DNA of 64,000 nucleotides from Rhodobacter maris (lineage in GTDB: Bacteria; Pseudomonadota; Alphaproteobacteria; Rhodobacterales; Rhodobacteraceae), in NCBI RefSeq assembly GCF_900217815.1, contig NZ_OBMT01000001.1, positions 558,001 to 622,000 on the forward strand, written 5' to 3'. Both the position numbers and the translations under genes were made by a program. Under the pieces are notes generated by a model. That model had not been told where the DNA came from and ran no database searches. It saw nothing but the letters and a program-made list of their open reading frames with translations. This document shows positions 1 to 7,719 of the stretch, piece after piece (position 1 is the first letter of the stretch; every line of letters starts with the position of its first letter).

Positions 1-947
1 GCCAGATTGGTCAATTGCGACAGGACGAGGCGGACAGCCTGGTCAAAACCGCGCTCGACTCGGGCATCAATTTCATCGACACCGCCAATGTCTATGCGGG
101 CGGCGAGAGCGAGCGGATCCTTGGGCAGGCGCTGCGCAATCTCGGCATTGCCCGCGACGATGTGGTGATCGCCACCAAAGTGCTCGGCCCGATGGGCGAG
201 GGGCCGAATGCGCGCGGCGCCTCGCGCGCGCATATCCTCGCCCAGGCGAAGGCGAGCCTCGGGCGGCTGGGGCTCGATCATATCGACCTCTACCAGATCC
301 ACGGCTTCGATCCGCTCACCCCGATCGCCGAAACGCTCGAAGCGCTCGACACGCTCGTGCGGCAAGGCCATGTGCGCTATATCGGCCTGTCGAACTGGGC
401 CGCCTGGCAGATCGTCAAAGCGGTGGGCATCGCCGAGGCGCGCGAGCTGGCGCCGATCCTGTCGTTGCAGGCCTATTACACGCTCGTTGGCCGCGATCTC
501 GAGCGCGAAATCGTGCCGATGCTGCAAAGCGAAGGGATCGGGCTGATGGTCTGGAGCCCGCTTGCGGGAGGGTTCCTCTCGGGCAAATACACCGGCACCA
601 CGTCCACGACCGAAGGTCGCCGGACCAGCTTCGACTTCCCGCCCGTCGATCTGGCCCGTGGGGATGCCGTGATCGCGGTGATGCGCGAGATTGCCACAGC
701 CCGGGGCTGCAGCGTGGCGCAGGTGGCGCTTGCCTGGCTCCTGCATCAGCCGGTGGTGACATCCGTGATCGTGGGCGCCAAACGGGTCGAGCAGCTGCAA
801 GACAATATCCGCGCCACCGAAGTGCATCTCTCGCCGGATGACCTCGCGGCCCTTGATACGGTGACGCATCTCCCGGCCGAATACCCGGGCTGGATGCTCG
901 AACGTCAGGCCCAGTATCGCGCGTCCTTCGCCACGTCAAAGCGCTGA
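1..947 (+). CDS. Aldo/keto reductase (5' end outside window)
   Basis: NAD(P)H-dependent reductase of the aldo/keto reductase family, cytoplasmic; the substrate cannot be told from sequence. The reading frame is open from base 3 onward (codons for Q-I-G-Q before the first possible start, TTG at 15), and about 30 N-terminal residues normal for the family are missing, so the gene begins upstream of the window. Counting from the TTG, the catalytic tetrad is visible as Asp22 and Tyr27 (in FIDTANVY), Lys55 (in VIATK) and His96 (in LYQIHG). The C-terminal cofactor region (SVIVGAKRVEQLQDN) is intact. A strong stem-loop lies 12 bases after the stop codon. Confidence 0.9.
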   Translation, partial: QIGQLRQDEADSLVKTALDSGINFIDTANVYAGGESERILGQALRNLGIARDDVVIATKVLGPMGEGPNARGASRAHILAQAKASLGRLGLDHIDLYQIHGFDPLTPIAETLEALDTLVRQGHVRYIGLSNWAAWQIVKAVGIAEARELAPILSLQAYYTLVGRDLEREIVPMLQSEGIGLMVWSPLAGGFLSGKYTGTTSTTEGRRTSFDFPPVDLARGDAVIAVMREIATARGCSVAQVALAWLLHQPVVTSVIVGAKRVEQLQDNIRATEVHLSPDDLAALDTVTHLPAEYPGWMLERQAQYRASFATSKR

Positions 948-958
948 AATGCGCGAAG

Positions 959-984
959 CGCCCGCCCGCATGCTCGGGCGGGCG
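959..984 (+). terminator. Stem-loop after aldo/keto reductase
   Basis: A perfect 10-bp GC-rich stem (959-968 with 975-984) with a 6-base loop, CATGCT. It starts 12 bases after the stop codon. Only two T residues follow at 986, so it is terminator-like rather than a textbook intrinsic terminator. Confidence 0.6.
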
Positions 985-1339
985 GTTGGCAAACGCCGGA
1001 AGCCGCCGGGCATGTGACGCTGCGGCGTTCATCCGGGATGGGCGGCGCGCTGTCGTGGCGCGCCACCAGCGCGACGGCGGCCGTTTTCGGCTAGCGGAAC
1101 CGCGTTGCGCCCGGTCCAGATCCCTTACAAAGGCCCTGAGTCGAATCCCTCCGGGGGCACATATGCGCGGCCGTCAACCCCCCTTTGTGGCGGAGCGTGC
1201 CCGTTTTGGAAAGCCCGCCCGGAAAACTTGGTTAAAAGGCGATGTTTTTTGCCGTTCGGCATTAAAGACCCGACAATACATTGCGCTGCATTTTCAACAT
1301 GTAATCTGAAAATGACATCGACATCGGGAATCCTGTTCC
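985..1339 (+). other. Intergenic stretch with tRNA-3'-end-like fragment
   Basis: No convincing gene in 355 bases. Around 1139-1163 the sequence TCGAATCCCTCC then GGGGGCAC reads like the T-loop, 3' T-stem and 3' acceptor of a tRNA whose CCA has become CAT. The 5' partner strands are absent: the preceding bases do not pair with CCCTC, so it is not a tRNA gene. Such 3' halves are typical of integration sites, and the DNA downstream looks less GC-rich by eye. The last 100 bases are A/T-rich and carry a candidate promoter. Confidence 0.35.
1249..1277 (+). promoter_or_regulatory. Candidate sigma-70 promoter for transporter gene
   Basis: TTGCCG at 1249-1254 and GACAAT at 1272-1277 are separated by exactly 17 bases, each matching 4 of 6 consensus positions. 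They sit about 65 bases before the ATG of the transporter gene in unusually A/T-rich DNA. Inferred from pattern only. Confidence 0.35.
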
Positions 1340-1666
1340 ATGCGATCCTACTTTATCCTCCTGGGCATTGTTGCTTTCACCATCCTGGGAGACTACGCGC
1401 TCAAATCCGCAGCGTTGCGCGCCTCTCCTTTTGCAACGACATGGTTTGCGGGTGGTGCGCTGCTCTATGCCCTGACGGCTCTGGGATGGGTCTGGCTGAT
1501 GCAGACCCAGAACCTCGCACAGATCGCCGTCCTCTACAGTTCCGCAACGATCCTCGGGCTGACCGCGGTAGGTGTCGCCTTCTTTGGCGAGACGCTTTCG
1601 CTGCGGCAGGTCGTCGGGCTCGGCGCCGCGCTGTTCTCCGTGCTCGTCATGGAAGCCGAAGCCTGA
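1340..1666 (+). CDS. Small multidrug-resistance/EamA-like membrane transporter
   Basis: A 108-residue inner membrane protein with four predicted helices (about 3-22, 30-52, 58-80 and 86-106). This size and layout is that of small multidrug resistance and half-size drug/metabolite transporters, which work as dimers. The charged residue in helix 1 that binds substrate or protons in EmrE-type proteins is a Glu; here the likely equivalent is Asp17 in ILGDYALK. The region looks less GC-rich by eye than the surrounding genes, which hints at transfer. It is followed after 35 bases by the SET-domain gene on the same strand. Substrate unknown; the family is fairly sure, the exact subfamily is not. Confidence 0.7.
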   Translation: MRSYFILLGIVAFTILGDYALKSAALRASPFATTWFAGGALLYALTALGWVWLMQTQNLAQIAVLYSSATILGLTAVGVAFFGETLSLRQVVGLGAALFSVLVMEAEA

Positions 1667-1701
1667 AAACGTAAACGAAAAATTAACCAAGAGGTCCCAC
1701 G

Positions 1702-2097
1702 ATGCTCTTAGTGAAACACTATGTTGCACAAAGCCCGATCCATGGTTTGGGAGTCTTCACGAAAGTGCCGATCCACGCGGGCGAAACGGTCTGGAGGTTT
1801 GATCCGATGTTCGATGTGGACATCCCGGCTGCAGCCCTTGAACATTTCCCCGCCGAGGCGGTCGAAACTGTCTTGCGCCATGCCGAGTACATTCCGCATC
1901 TGGAGACATTCCGCCTCGGCAATGACGGCGACATGTTCATGAACCACAGCGACCAGCCAAGCCTGATCGATTGTGGCGAGGAGATGATTGCCGCCTTTGA
2001 TCTGCCCGCAGGAACAGAACTGACCTGCAATTATGCCGAGGTTTGTGTTATTGCCTTTGAACAGGAACGTTCCGGTGCCATGAGGATCGCCGCCTGA
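1702..2097 (+). CDS. Small SET-domain protein (putative lysine methyltransferase)
   Basis: A 131-residue protein that is almost entirely one SET domain, the fold of protein lysine methyltransferases using S-adenosylmethionine. The N-terminal strand motif IHGLGVFT (about 13-20), the MNHSDQP motif (about 80-86) that builds the SAM pocket, and the C-terminal ELTCNYAE motif with the catalytic-type Tyr are all visible. No pre-SET or post-SET cysteine cluster is present. The start ATG follows an AAGAGGT ribosome binding site. The stop TGA overlaps the ATG of the following c-di-GMP gene (TGATG), so the two are translationally coupled. Substrate unknown; bacterial SET proteins of this size are uncommon. 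Confidence 0.75.
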   Translation: MLLVKHYVAQSPIHGLGVFTKVPIHAGETVWRFDPMFDVDIPAAALEHFPAEAVETVLRHAEYIPHLETFRLGNDGDMFMNHSDQPSLIDCGEEMIAAFDLPAGTELTCNYAEVCVIAFEQERSGAMRIAA

Positions 2098-4253
2098 TGA
2101 AACTCAATACCCTCCCGAGCCAGATCGTGGTCCTCGTGACCTCGGTTCTGCTCGCGGTTCTGGCGGTATTGTGGCTGTCGCTCCTTTCGGTGCGGCATAC
2201 GATGGACGTCAATGCTGTGGAGGAATCGACCAAGCGCGTCATGGGGCGCCTGCGGAGCATGCAGGAAGAAGTCTCGCTCATCGCGAGTGACTATCATAAC
2301 TGGACCGATCTCTATCTGGATGCGAAATCCCTCGCGATCGATCAGCTTGCCTCGAATTACGGGATTACGGCCGAGCGCGGCGACGTGTTCCAATATGCCG
2401 AGATTTTTGACGGACCCTTTGCGGCACCGCTTTCATGGCAGTCCGGGGCGGGCCTAGCGCCGCAATCCGGTTTTCTCAGGCCGTCGACGCTCGAGGTGCT
2501 TCGCGCCGTCGTGCCCGGGCTCGACAGCGCGCACCGGGAGACCTACGATTTTTTCGGCATGCGGGATGGACGGCCGGTAATGTTCAGCTCCTCCTATCTC
2601 CTGCCGGAAAATGCGGGGCTTCTGGCGCAAGTCGATCGAAAGACTGTCGCCATCGCCACGATCGGCAAGCTTCTCGAAGCGAGCCGGCTGCAAGATATGG
2701 AGCGCGAGCTCTCGATTGCCGGGCTTGAGGTGCTGACAGAGCAGCCTCCGGCCGGCTCGGTCTCGATACCGCTGACGGGTGTGAATGGTGACCCGGTGGG
2801 ATGGTTGAGCTGGACGCCTCCAAAGCCCGGAACCCTTCTGTTTTGGAAAATGTTCCCGATCATGGGCGGGATCAGCATCGTTTTCGTGCTGATTTCCTAT
2901 TCCTCCGCCCTGCTGTTGCGCTCCAAGGCAGAGGGGCTGATCGAACGCGAGGCCATTTCCTTCAGCCGCGCCCGGATCGACGCGCTGACACAGCTGCCAA
3001 ACCGTTACGCGATGCGCGAACATCTGGAACGGCTGCACGCAGAAGGCGACCTGCATTGCGCGGTGATCACCATCGATCTCGTCCGGTTCAAGACCATCAA
3101 CGACACCGTGGGTCATCTGGGGGGCGACGCCTTTTTGGTGGAATTTGCGTCTCGCCTGCATGCGATGATGGATGACACGACCTTCGTGTCGCGTTACGGC
3201 GGAGACGAGTTCTTCGTCGTGATCGCTTGCGCCGAGGGGCTGGAAGAGACCGTGGACCGCAAATGTCGCGAACTCGAGGCGCTGTCGACAGAGCCGATCA
3301 TCTGCGACGGGGTCAGTTTCGAGGTTCAGGCGTCGAAAGGCCTGGCGTTCGACGAAGATCGCACGCTTGACCATGAGGAACTCCTGCGGCGCGCGGACCG
3401 GGCGATGTATTCCGCGAAACTGAGCGAGACCCTCGACGTCGTGCGCTACGACAAACGCATGGAAATCGAGGATCTCGATCACAAGCGCATCGAAAGGGAG
3501 CTGCGCCGCGCGCTCGCCGATGGCACCGGGTTCGAGATGTACTACCAGCCCATCGTGCCCGTTGGAAGCGTGACCCAACCGGTGCGTTACGAGGCCTTGG
3601 CGCGCTGGGTCTCGCCCGAGATGGGGCGCATTGCGCCAGATCGGTTCATCAAGGTCGCCGAAGCGAGCGGCTTGATCATGCCGCTGGGCTGGGTTCTGCT
3701 GGACCTGGTCTGCAAGGACATGCAGCGGTTCGAGGGCGCGCGCATCAACATCAATGTTTCTCCCATGCAATTGATGAGTAACGGATTTTCCCAGAAGTTC
3801 ACGGAAATGGTGCTGACCCATGGCATCGAGCCCGGACAGATCGAGGTTGAAGTGACAGAGCAGATCGTGCTGCGCGACGACGCGACGATCTCTCAGGAAC
3901 TCATTGCGCTGAGCGCGAACGGGTTCACTCTGGCGCTCGACGATTTCGGAACCGGCTTCGCCTCGATCGGCTATCTGATGCGGATCCCCTTTGACACCCT
4001 GAAGATCGATCGCTCCTTCGTACGCTCCATCGAAGGGGGGCAGCACGGGCTGCGCATGATCCGATCGATCATCGGGTTGGCGCGGGCGATGGAACTCACG
4101 ATCGTCGCGGAGGGGGTCGAAACCGAACTCGACGCCACACGCCTGGCCATGGCCGGGGCAGATTTCCTGCAAGGGTATCACTTCGGGCGGCCCGAACCGC
4201 TGGACACCCATCTTCAAAAACGCGACCCTTCCGCGCGGGCCAGCGCGATTTAG
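2097..4253 (+). CDS. CHASE4-GGDEF-EAL c-di-GMP enzyme
   Basis: A 718-residue inner membrane protein that can make and/or break the second messenger c-di-GMP. Helix 1 is about 8-30, followed by a periplasmic CHASE4-like sensor (about 35-255, with the typical SDYHNWTDLY), a second helix at about 255-275, a GGDEF domain with intact GGDEF at 368-372, and an EAL domain. In the EAL domain the main residues are present: EAL at 499-501, NINVSP, EVEVTEQ, the DDFGTG loop, Lys in LKIDRSFV and Glu in IVAEGVET. The product-inhibition RxxD site before GGDEF is absent (DDTT). Both domains therefore look competent; net activity cannot be predicted. It overlaps the SET gene by one base. Confidence 0.9.
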   Translation: MKLNTLPSQIVVLVTSVLLAVLAVLWLSLLSVRHTMDVNAVEESTKRVMGRLRSMQEEVSLIASDYHNWTDLYLDAKSLAIDQLASNYGITAERGDVFQYAEIFDGPFAAPLSWQSGAGLAPQSGFLRPSTLEVLRAVVPGLDSAHRETYDFFGMRDGRPVMFSSSYLLPENAGLLAQVDRKTVAIATIGKLLEASRLQDMERELSIAGLEVLTEQPPAGSVSIPLTGVNGDPVGWLSWTPPKPGTLLFWKMFPIMGGISIVFVLISYSSALLLRSKAEGLIEREAISFSRARIDALTQLPNRYAMREHLERLHAEGDLHCAVITIDLVRFKTINDTVGHLGGDAFLVEFASRLHAMMDDTTFVSRYGGDEFFVVIACAEGLEETVDRKCRELEALSTEPIICDGVSFEVQASKGLAFDEDRTLDHEELLRRADRAMYSAKLSETLDVVRYDKRMEIEDLDHKRIERELRRALADGTGFEMYYQPIVPVGSVTQPVRYEALARWVSPEMGRIAPDRFIKVAEASGLIMPLGWVLLDLVCKDMQRFEGARININVSPMQLMSNGFSQKFTEMVLTHGIEPGQIEVEVTEQIVLRDDATISQELIALSANGFTLALDDFGTGFASIGYLMRIPFDTLKIDRSFVRSIEGGQHGLRMIRSIIGLARAMELTIVAEGVETELDATRLAMAGADFLQGYHFGRPEPLDTHLQKRDPSARASAI

Positions 4254-4715
4254 GCGCGCCCGCAGGGAACAGGCCTTTCATCAAACGGCACGTTCCCGGC
4301 GCATCTGCCGGGGGCTTATTGCGGATCGGCCTCCGCAGGCGCGATGATATCGTCGAGGGAAGATGTTCGAATTCCCCACCGCCCCCTTTGCTCATCGTCA
4401 TCGCCGCATGCCCGAAAAGCGCGAGGCATCGAGCCGCAACTCCCGGTGAGGCGGATGGAAAGCGCCTTTTACGGCCGCGGGCTAATCCGCCGGGTTCATG
4501 GCCTGAAGCCCGGTATCGATGCCGAGCGCAGGCCCAGAACCTCGCGCAACCGCAAAAGCTCTCGCGCGCAGGGAGAAATTCTAAAGCGGCAGATCGGCAA
4601 CGCCATCGCGCGCGATCAACGCCGCCGCCCCCGGCCAGAGCCGCGATATGGCGCGCAAGGCCTCGGCAAACCCCGCAATCTCAAGCGCGTGGATTTAGGG
4701 CTTAGGGGGTGAGGA
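4254..4715. other. Intergenic stretch between convergent genes
   Basis: 462 bases between the c-di-GMP gene and the end of nasA. I see no supported gene: the open frames on both strands are short, lack ribosome binding sites and have no recognisable motifs. A 37-codon frame on the minus strand (4581-4694) in phase with nasA has no start codon. Confidence 0.5.
4295..4312 (+). terminator. Weak stem-loop after GGDEF-EAL gene
   Basis: CCCGGC (4295-4300) pairs with GCCGGG (4307-4312) around a GCATCT loop, followed by GGCTTATT. Six base pairs and a poor T-run; it lies 42 bases after the stop codon between two convergent genes. Confidence 0.3.
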
Positions 4716-7373
4716 TCATTCCGCGGCCAGGCCACTGCGGGCCTGCGCGAGCAGCGCGGCAAGTTCGGGGCGACAGGAGCCACAGTTGGTGCCCGCCTGA
4801 AGCGCCTCACCAATCGCCTCGACCGAAGTGAGTCGCTGCGCGGCAATCGCCGTGAGGATCGTGTTCACGCCCACATCGAAACAGGCGCAGATCGTGGCGC
4901 CGGGGTCGGGGCGGTCGGCCCCCGCGCGCCCGGCCAGAAGCGCGGGCTGATCGCATGCGCCGATCAGGGCTGCCACATGCCCGCGTGACACGGCAACAGG
5001 TTCACAAGCAACGAACAGTGCAGCGGCGACGCGCCCCTCCTGCAAGAGGGCCACGCGGGCAAGGCCGCGCGCGGCGTCGATCATCGTGATCCTCGTTGCC
5101 CCGGGCAGGCCAAACAGATCCGCTGCGAAAGCTTCCCAGTTGCCGGGGGTCTCACGCCCCGCGAGTTCAATGCGCCAGCCTGCCTTGCTGCGCGCCTTGG
5201 CCCAGTAGTCGCAGCCGGGATAAACGTCTTTTACACTCACCGCGAAGCCAAACCAGCCCACCTCGAACGGGACGATCCGCACCGCCGCTCCCTTGCTTTC
5301 GGGCTGGCCCGACACCGGGTCGACATCGGCCGTCACCAGCGCATCGACGCGCCCCGCCGCGGCAGTTTGCGCGCTCCAGTGCATCGGCGCAAAGACGGTG
5401 CCGGGCGGTACGCGCGAACTTTCGAGCACCCGCAGGATTACCCGTCCATGCGCATTCGAAACTTCCGCCAGATGGGCAGGCGCAAGGCCAAGGCGCGCGA
5501 CATCCTCGGGGTGAATTTCAAGATAAGGCTCGCCCATGTGTGCGCTGAGGCGGGGCGACTTTGCGGTGCGGGTCATCGTGTGCCAATGATCGCGCACCCG
5601 CCCGGTGTTGAGCCGGAAGGGCGTGGCGGCGTTGAGCACTGATTGCGGCATCCGGGGGGTGATGGCGAGCATGCGCGCCTTGCGGTCCGAGGTGTAGAAA
5701 TGCCCCTCGGCAAAGAAGCGCCCCCCCCGCTTCGCCCCCGATTGCGGCCAGACGAAGGGGGCGAGGGTGTCATAGTCCTCCTCGGAAATCGTGGCGAAAT
5801 CAGAAATATCAAAATCCCGCCCGAGGATCCCCGCAAGCCCGGAAAGCGCGGCATATTCGCGAAAGATCTCGGCCGGGGTCTTGTAGCTGAACTGGTCGCC
5901 CCACCCCATGCGGGCCGCCACGTCGCACAAAATCTGCCAGTCGGCCCGCGCCTGCCCCGGCGCGGGCAGCGCCGCGCGCTGGCGCGAGATGCAGCGTTCC
6001 GAGTTGGTCACCGTGCCATCCTTCTCGCCCCAGCCGGTGGCGGGCAGCACCACATGGGCCAGTTGCGCCGTGTCGGTTTGCGCGGTGAGATCGGAGACGA
6101 CGACGAAATCGCAGCCCGCGATCGCAGCCCGCACCCGGTCTGCCTCGGGCATCGAGACGGCGGGATTGGTGCAGATGATCCAGAGCGCCTTGATCTGCCC
6201 GGCCTCCACGGCGCGGAACATGTCCACGGCTTTCAGCCCCGGCCCCGGTGCCATGGTGGGGCTGGCCCAGAACCCCTGCACCGCAGCGCGATGATCGGGG
6301 TTTTCGATGTCGAGATGGCAGGCGAGCATATTGGCAAGCCCGCCCACCTCGCGCCCGCCCATCGCATTGGGCTGGCCGGTGACCGAAAAAGGCCCCATGC
6401 CGGGGCGGCCGATGCGCCCGGTGGCAAGGTGGCAGTTGAGGATCGCGTTGACCTTGTCGGTGCCGGAGGAAGACTGGTTCACGCCTTGCGAATAGACGGT
6501 GACGACCTTCTCGGCGCTGATCCAGAGCCGGGTGAAATCTGCAAGCTCTGCCGCCGAGAGGCCGGTCAGGGCGATGTCGGAGGCGCGGGCCGCCTCCAGC
6601 GCCGCATCAAACCCGCTCACATGGGCCGAGACATAGTCCCGGTTCACCGCACCTTGCGCGGCGATCTCGGCCAAGAGCCCGTTGAAAAGCGCGGCATCCG
6701 CCCCCGGCGCAATGGCAAGGTGCAGATCGGCAAGGTCGCAGGTCGCGGTGCGGCGCGGGTCGACCACCACCACGCGCAGGTCGGGGTTGGCGGATCTGGC
6801 CGCGGCGATGCGCTGGTAAAGCACCGGATGGCACCAGGCGAGGTTCGAGCCCACAAGCACGATCACCTCGGCTTCCTCGAAATCCTCGTAAAGCCCGGGC
6901 ACCGTGTCCGTGCCAAAGGCGCGGCGGTGCCCGGCCACCGAAGATGCCATGCAAAGTCTTGAATTGGTGTCGATATTGCCTGAGCCGATGAAGCCTTTCA
7001 TCAGCTTGTTGGCGACATAGTAATCCTCGGTCAAAAGCTGCCCCGAGACATAGAAGGCCACCGCATCGGGCCCATGCTCGGCAATGGCGGCGCGGAATTT
7101 GCCGGCCACCAGATCAAGCGCCGCGTCCCAGCTTGCCTCCTGCCCGCCAATCTGTGGCGCAAGCAGGCGGTCTTCAAGCCCGACCGTCTCGCCCAAAGCC
7201 GAGCCCTTGGAACAGAGCCGCCCCGCGTTTGCCGGATGCGCCTTGTCGCCCCGGATCTCAAGCCCGCCCGCGCCATCGGGCCGGGCCAGCACGCCGCAGC
7301 CGACGCCGCAATAGGGGCAGGTGGTGCGGATCGCCCCTGCTGCGCTCTCCTGCGCCTCTTCGCCCGTGCTCAT
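4716..7373 (-). CDS. nasA: Assimilatory nitrate reductase, catalytic subunit
   Basis: An 885-residue cytoplasmic molybdopterin enzyme reducing nitrate to nitrite. N-terminal [4Fe-4S] ligands are Cys19, Cys22, Cys26 and Cys54. The Mo-ligand type Cys is in NSRLCMAS, as in NapA/NasA enzymes. The molybdopterin-dinucleotide binding domain follows, and at the C-terminus is a BFD-like [2Fe-2S] module (Cys829, Cys831, Cys864, Cys867). There is no signal peptide. It is the last gene of the nas operon, 13 bases after nirD, with a GAGAGGG ribosome binding site. No NasB/NasC-type flavoprotein or ferredoxin gene is next to it, so its electron donor is unclear from context; the C-terminal module probably receives electrons from a partner encoded elsewhere. 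Confidence 0.93.
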   Translation of the reverse strand: MSTGEEAQESAAGAIRTTCPYCGVGCGVLARPDGAGGLEIRGDKAHPANAGRLCSKGSALGETVGLEDRLLAPQIGGQEASWDAALDLVAGKFRAAIAEHGPDAVAFYVSGQLLTEDYYVANKLMKGFIGSGNIDTNSRLCMASSVAGHRRAFGTDTVPGLYEDFEEAEVIVLVGSNLAWCHPVLYQRIAAARSANPDLRVVVVDPRRTATCDLADLHLAIAPGADAALFNGLLAEIAAQGAVNRDYVSAHVSGFDAALEAARASDIALTGLSAAELADFTRLWISAEKVVTVYSQGVNQSSSGTDKVNAILNCHLATGRIGRPGMGPFSVTGQPNAMGGREVGGLANMLACHLDIENPDHRAAVQGFWASPTMAPGPGLKAVDMFRAVEAGQIKALWIICTNPAVSMPEADRVRAAIAGCDFVVVSDLTAQTDTAQLAHVVLPATGWGEKDGTVTNSERCISRQRAALPAPGQARADWQILCDVAARMGWGDQFSYKTPAEIFREYAALSGLAGILGRDFDISDFATISEEDYDTLAPFVWPQSGAKRGGRFFAEGHFYTSDRKARMLAITPRMPQSVLNAATPFRLNTGRVRDHWHTMTRTAKSPRLSAHMGEPYLEIHPEDVARLGLAPAHLAEVSNAHGRVILRVLESSRVPPGTVFAPMHWSAQTAAAGRVDALVTADVDPVSGQPESKGAAVRIVPFEVGWFGFAVSVKDVYPGCDYWAKARSKAGWRIELAGRETPGNWEAFAADLFGLPGATRITMIDAARGLARVALLQEGRVAAALFVACEPVAVSRGHVAALIGACDQPALLAGRAGADRPDPGATICACFDVGVNTILTAIAAQRLTSVEAIGEALQAGTNCGSCRPELAALLAQARSGLAAE

Positions 7374-7386
7374 CGCTCTCGCCCTC

Positions 7387-7719
7387 TCACGCCGCGCTTT
7401 CTGTCTTCATCTGTGCGGCATCGAGCAGAACCCGCCCGGCCTCGACCTTTGCCGCAAAGGTCTGCACCTGCCCAGTGTCCGCCCCCTGCGCCTGCCCGGT
7501 TTCGAGGCTGAACACCCAGTTGTGCAGCGGGCAGGTGACCTTGTGGCCATGCACGATCCCCTCCGAGAGCGGGCCGCCCTTGTGCGCGCAGCGATCTGCA
7601 AGCGCGAACACCCGGTCATCGGCGGTGCGAAACACCGCAACGCAGCCCAGTTTGGTGCGCACGACGCGCGCGCCCTGCGCGGGGATGTCTTCGAGCGCTC
7701 CGATATCGACAAAGCTCAT
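7387..7719 (-). CDS. nirD: Nitrite reductase (NADH) small subunit, Rieske-type
   Basis: A 110-residue Rieske-like protein, partner of the large siroheme subunit NirB in reducing nitrite to ammonium with NADH. The cluster-binding motifs are complete: Cys-Ala-His (CAHKGGPLSEG) and Cys-x2-His (CPLHNW). Many NirD proteins, such as that of E. coli, have lost these ligands, so a real [2Fe-2S] cluster is likely here. The ATG overlaps the nirB stop codon (ATGA), supporting equal production of the two subunits. Confidence 0.92.
   Translation of the reverse strand: MSFVDIGALEDIPAQGARVVRTKLGCVAVFRTADDRVFALADRCAHKGGPLSEGIVHGHKVTCPLHNWVFSLETGQAQGADTGQVQTFAAKVEAGRVLLDAAQMKTESAA

Noticed and set aside
2454-4217. 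A 587-codon open frame on the minus strand opposite the GGDEF-EAL gene
   Set aside because: It is a shadow of the plus-strand gene: it has no recognisable domain, and the plus frame shows complete GGDEF and EAL motifs.
4365-4395. T-loop-like GTTCGAATTCCCCACC as a second att site or tRNA
   Set aside because: No pairing 5' arms and only a short match to the fragment at 1139; not enough for a repeat.
4581-4694. A 37-codon open frame on the minus strand, in phase with nasA after its stop, with protein-like composition
   Set aside because: It has no start codon, is preceded by two stops (TGA and TAA), and a frame of this length is expected by chance in such GC-rich DNA. Recorded only as a possible decayed extension.
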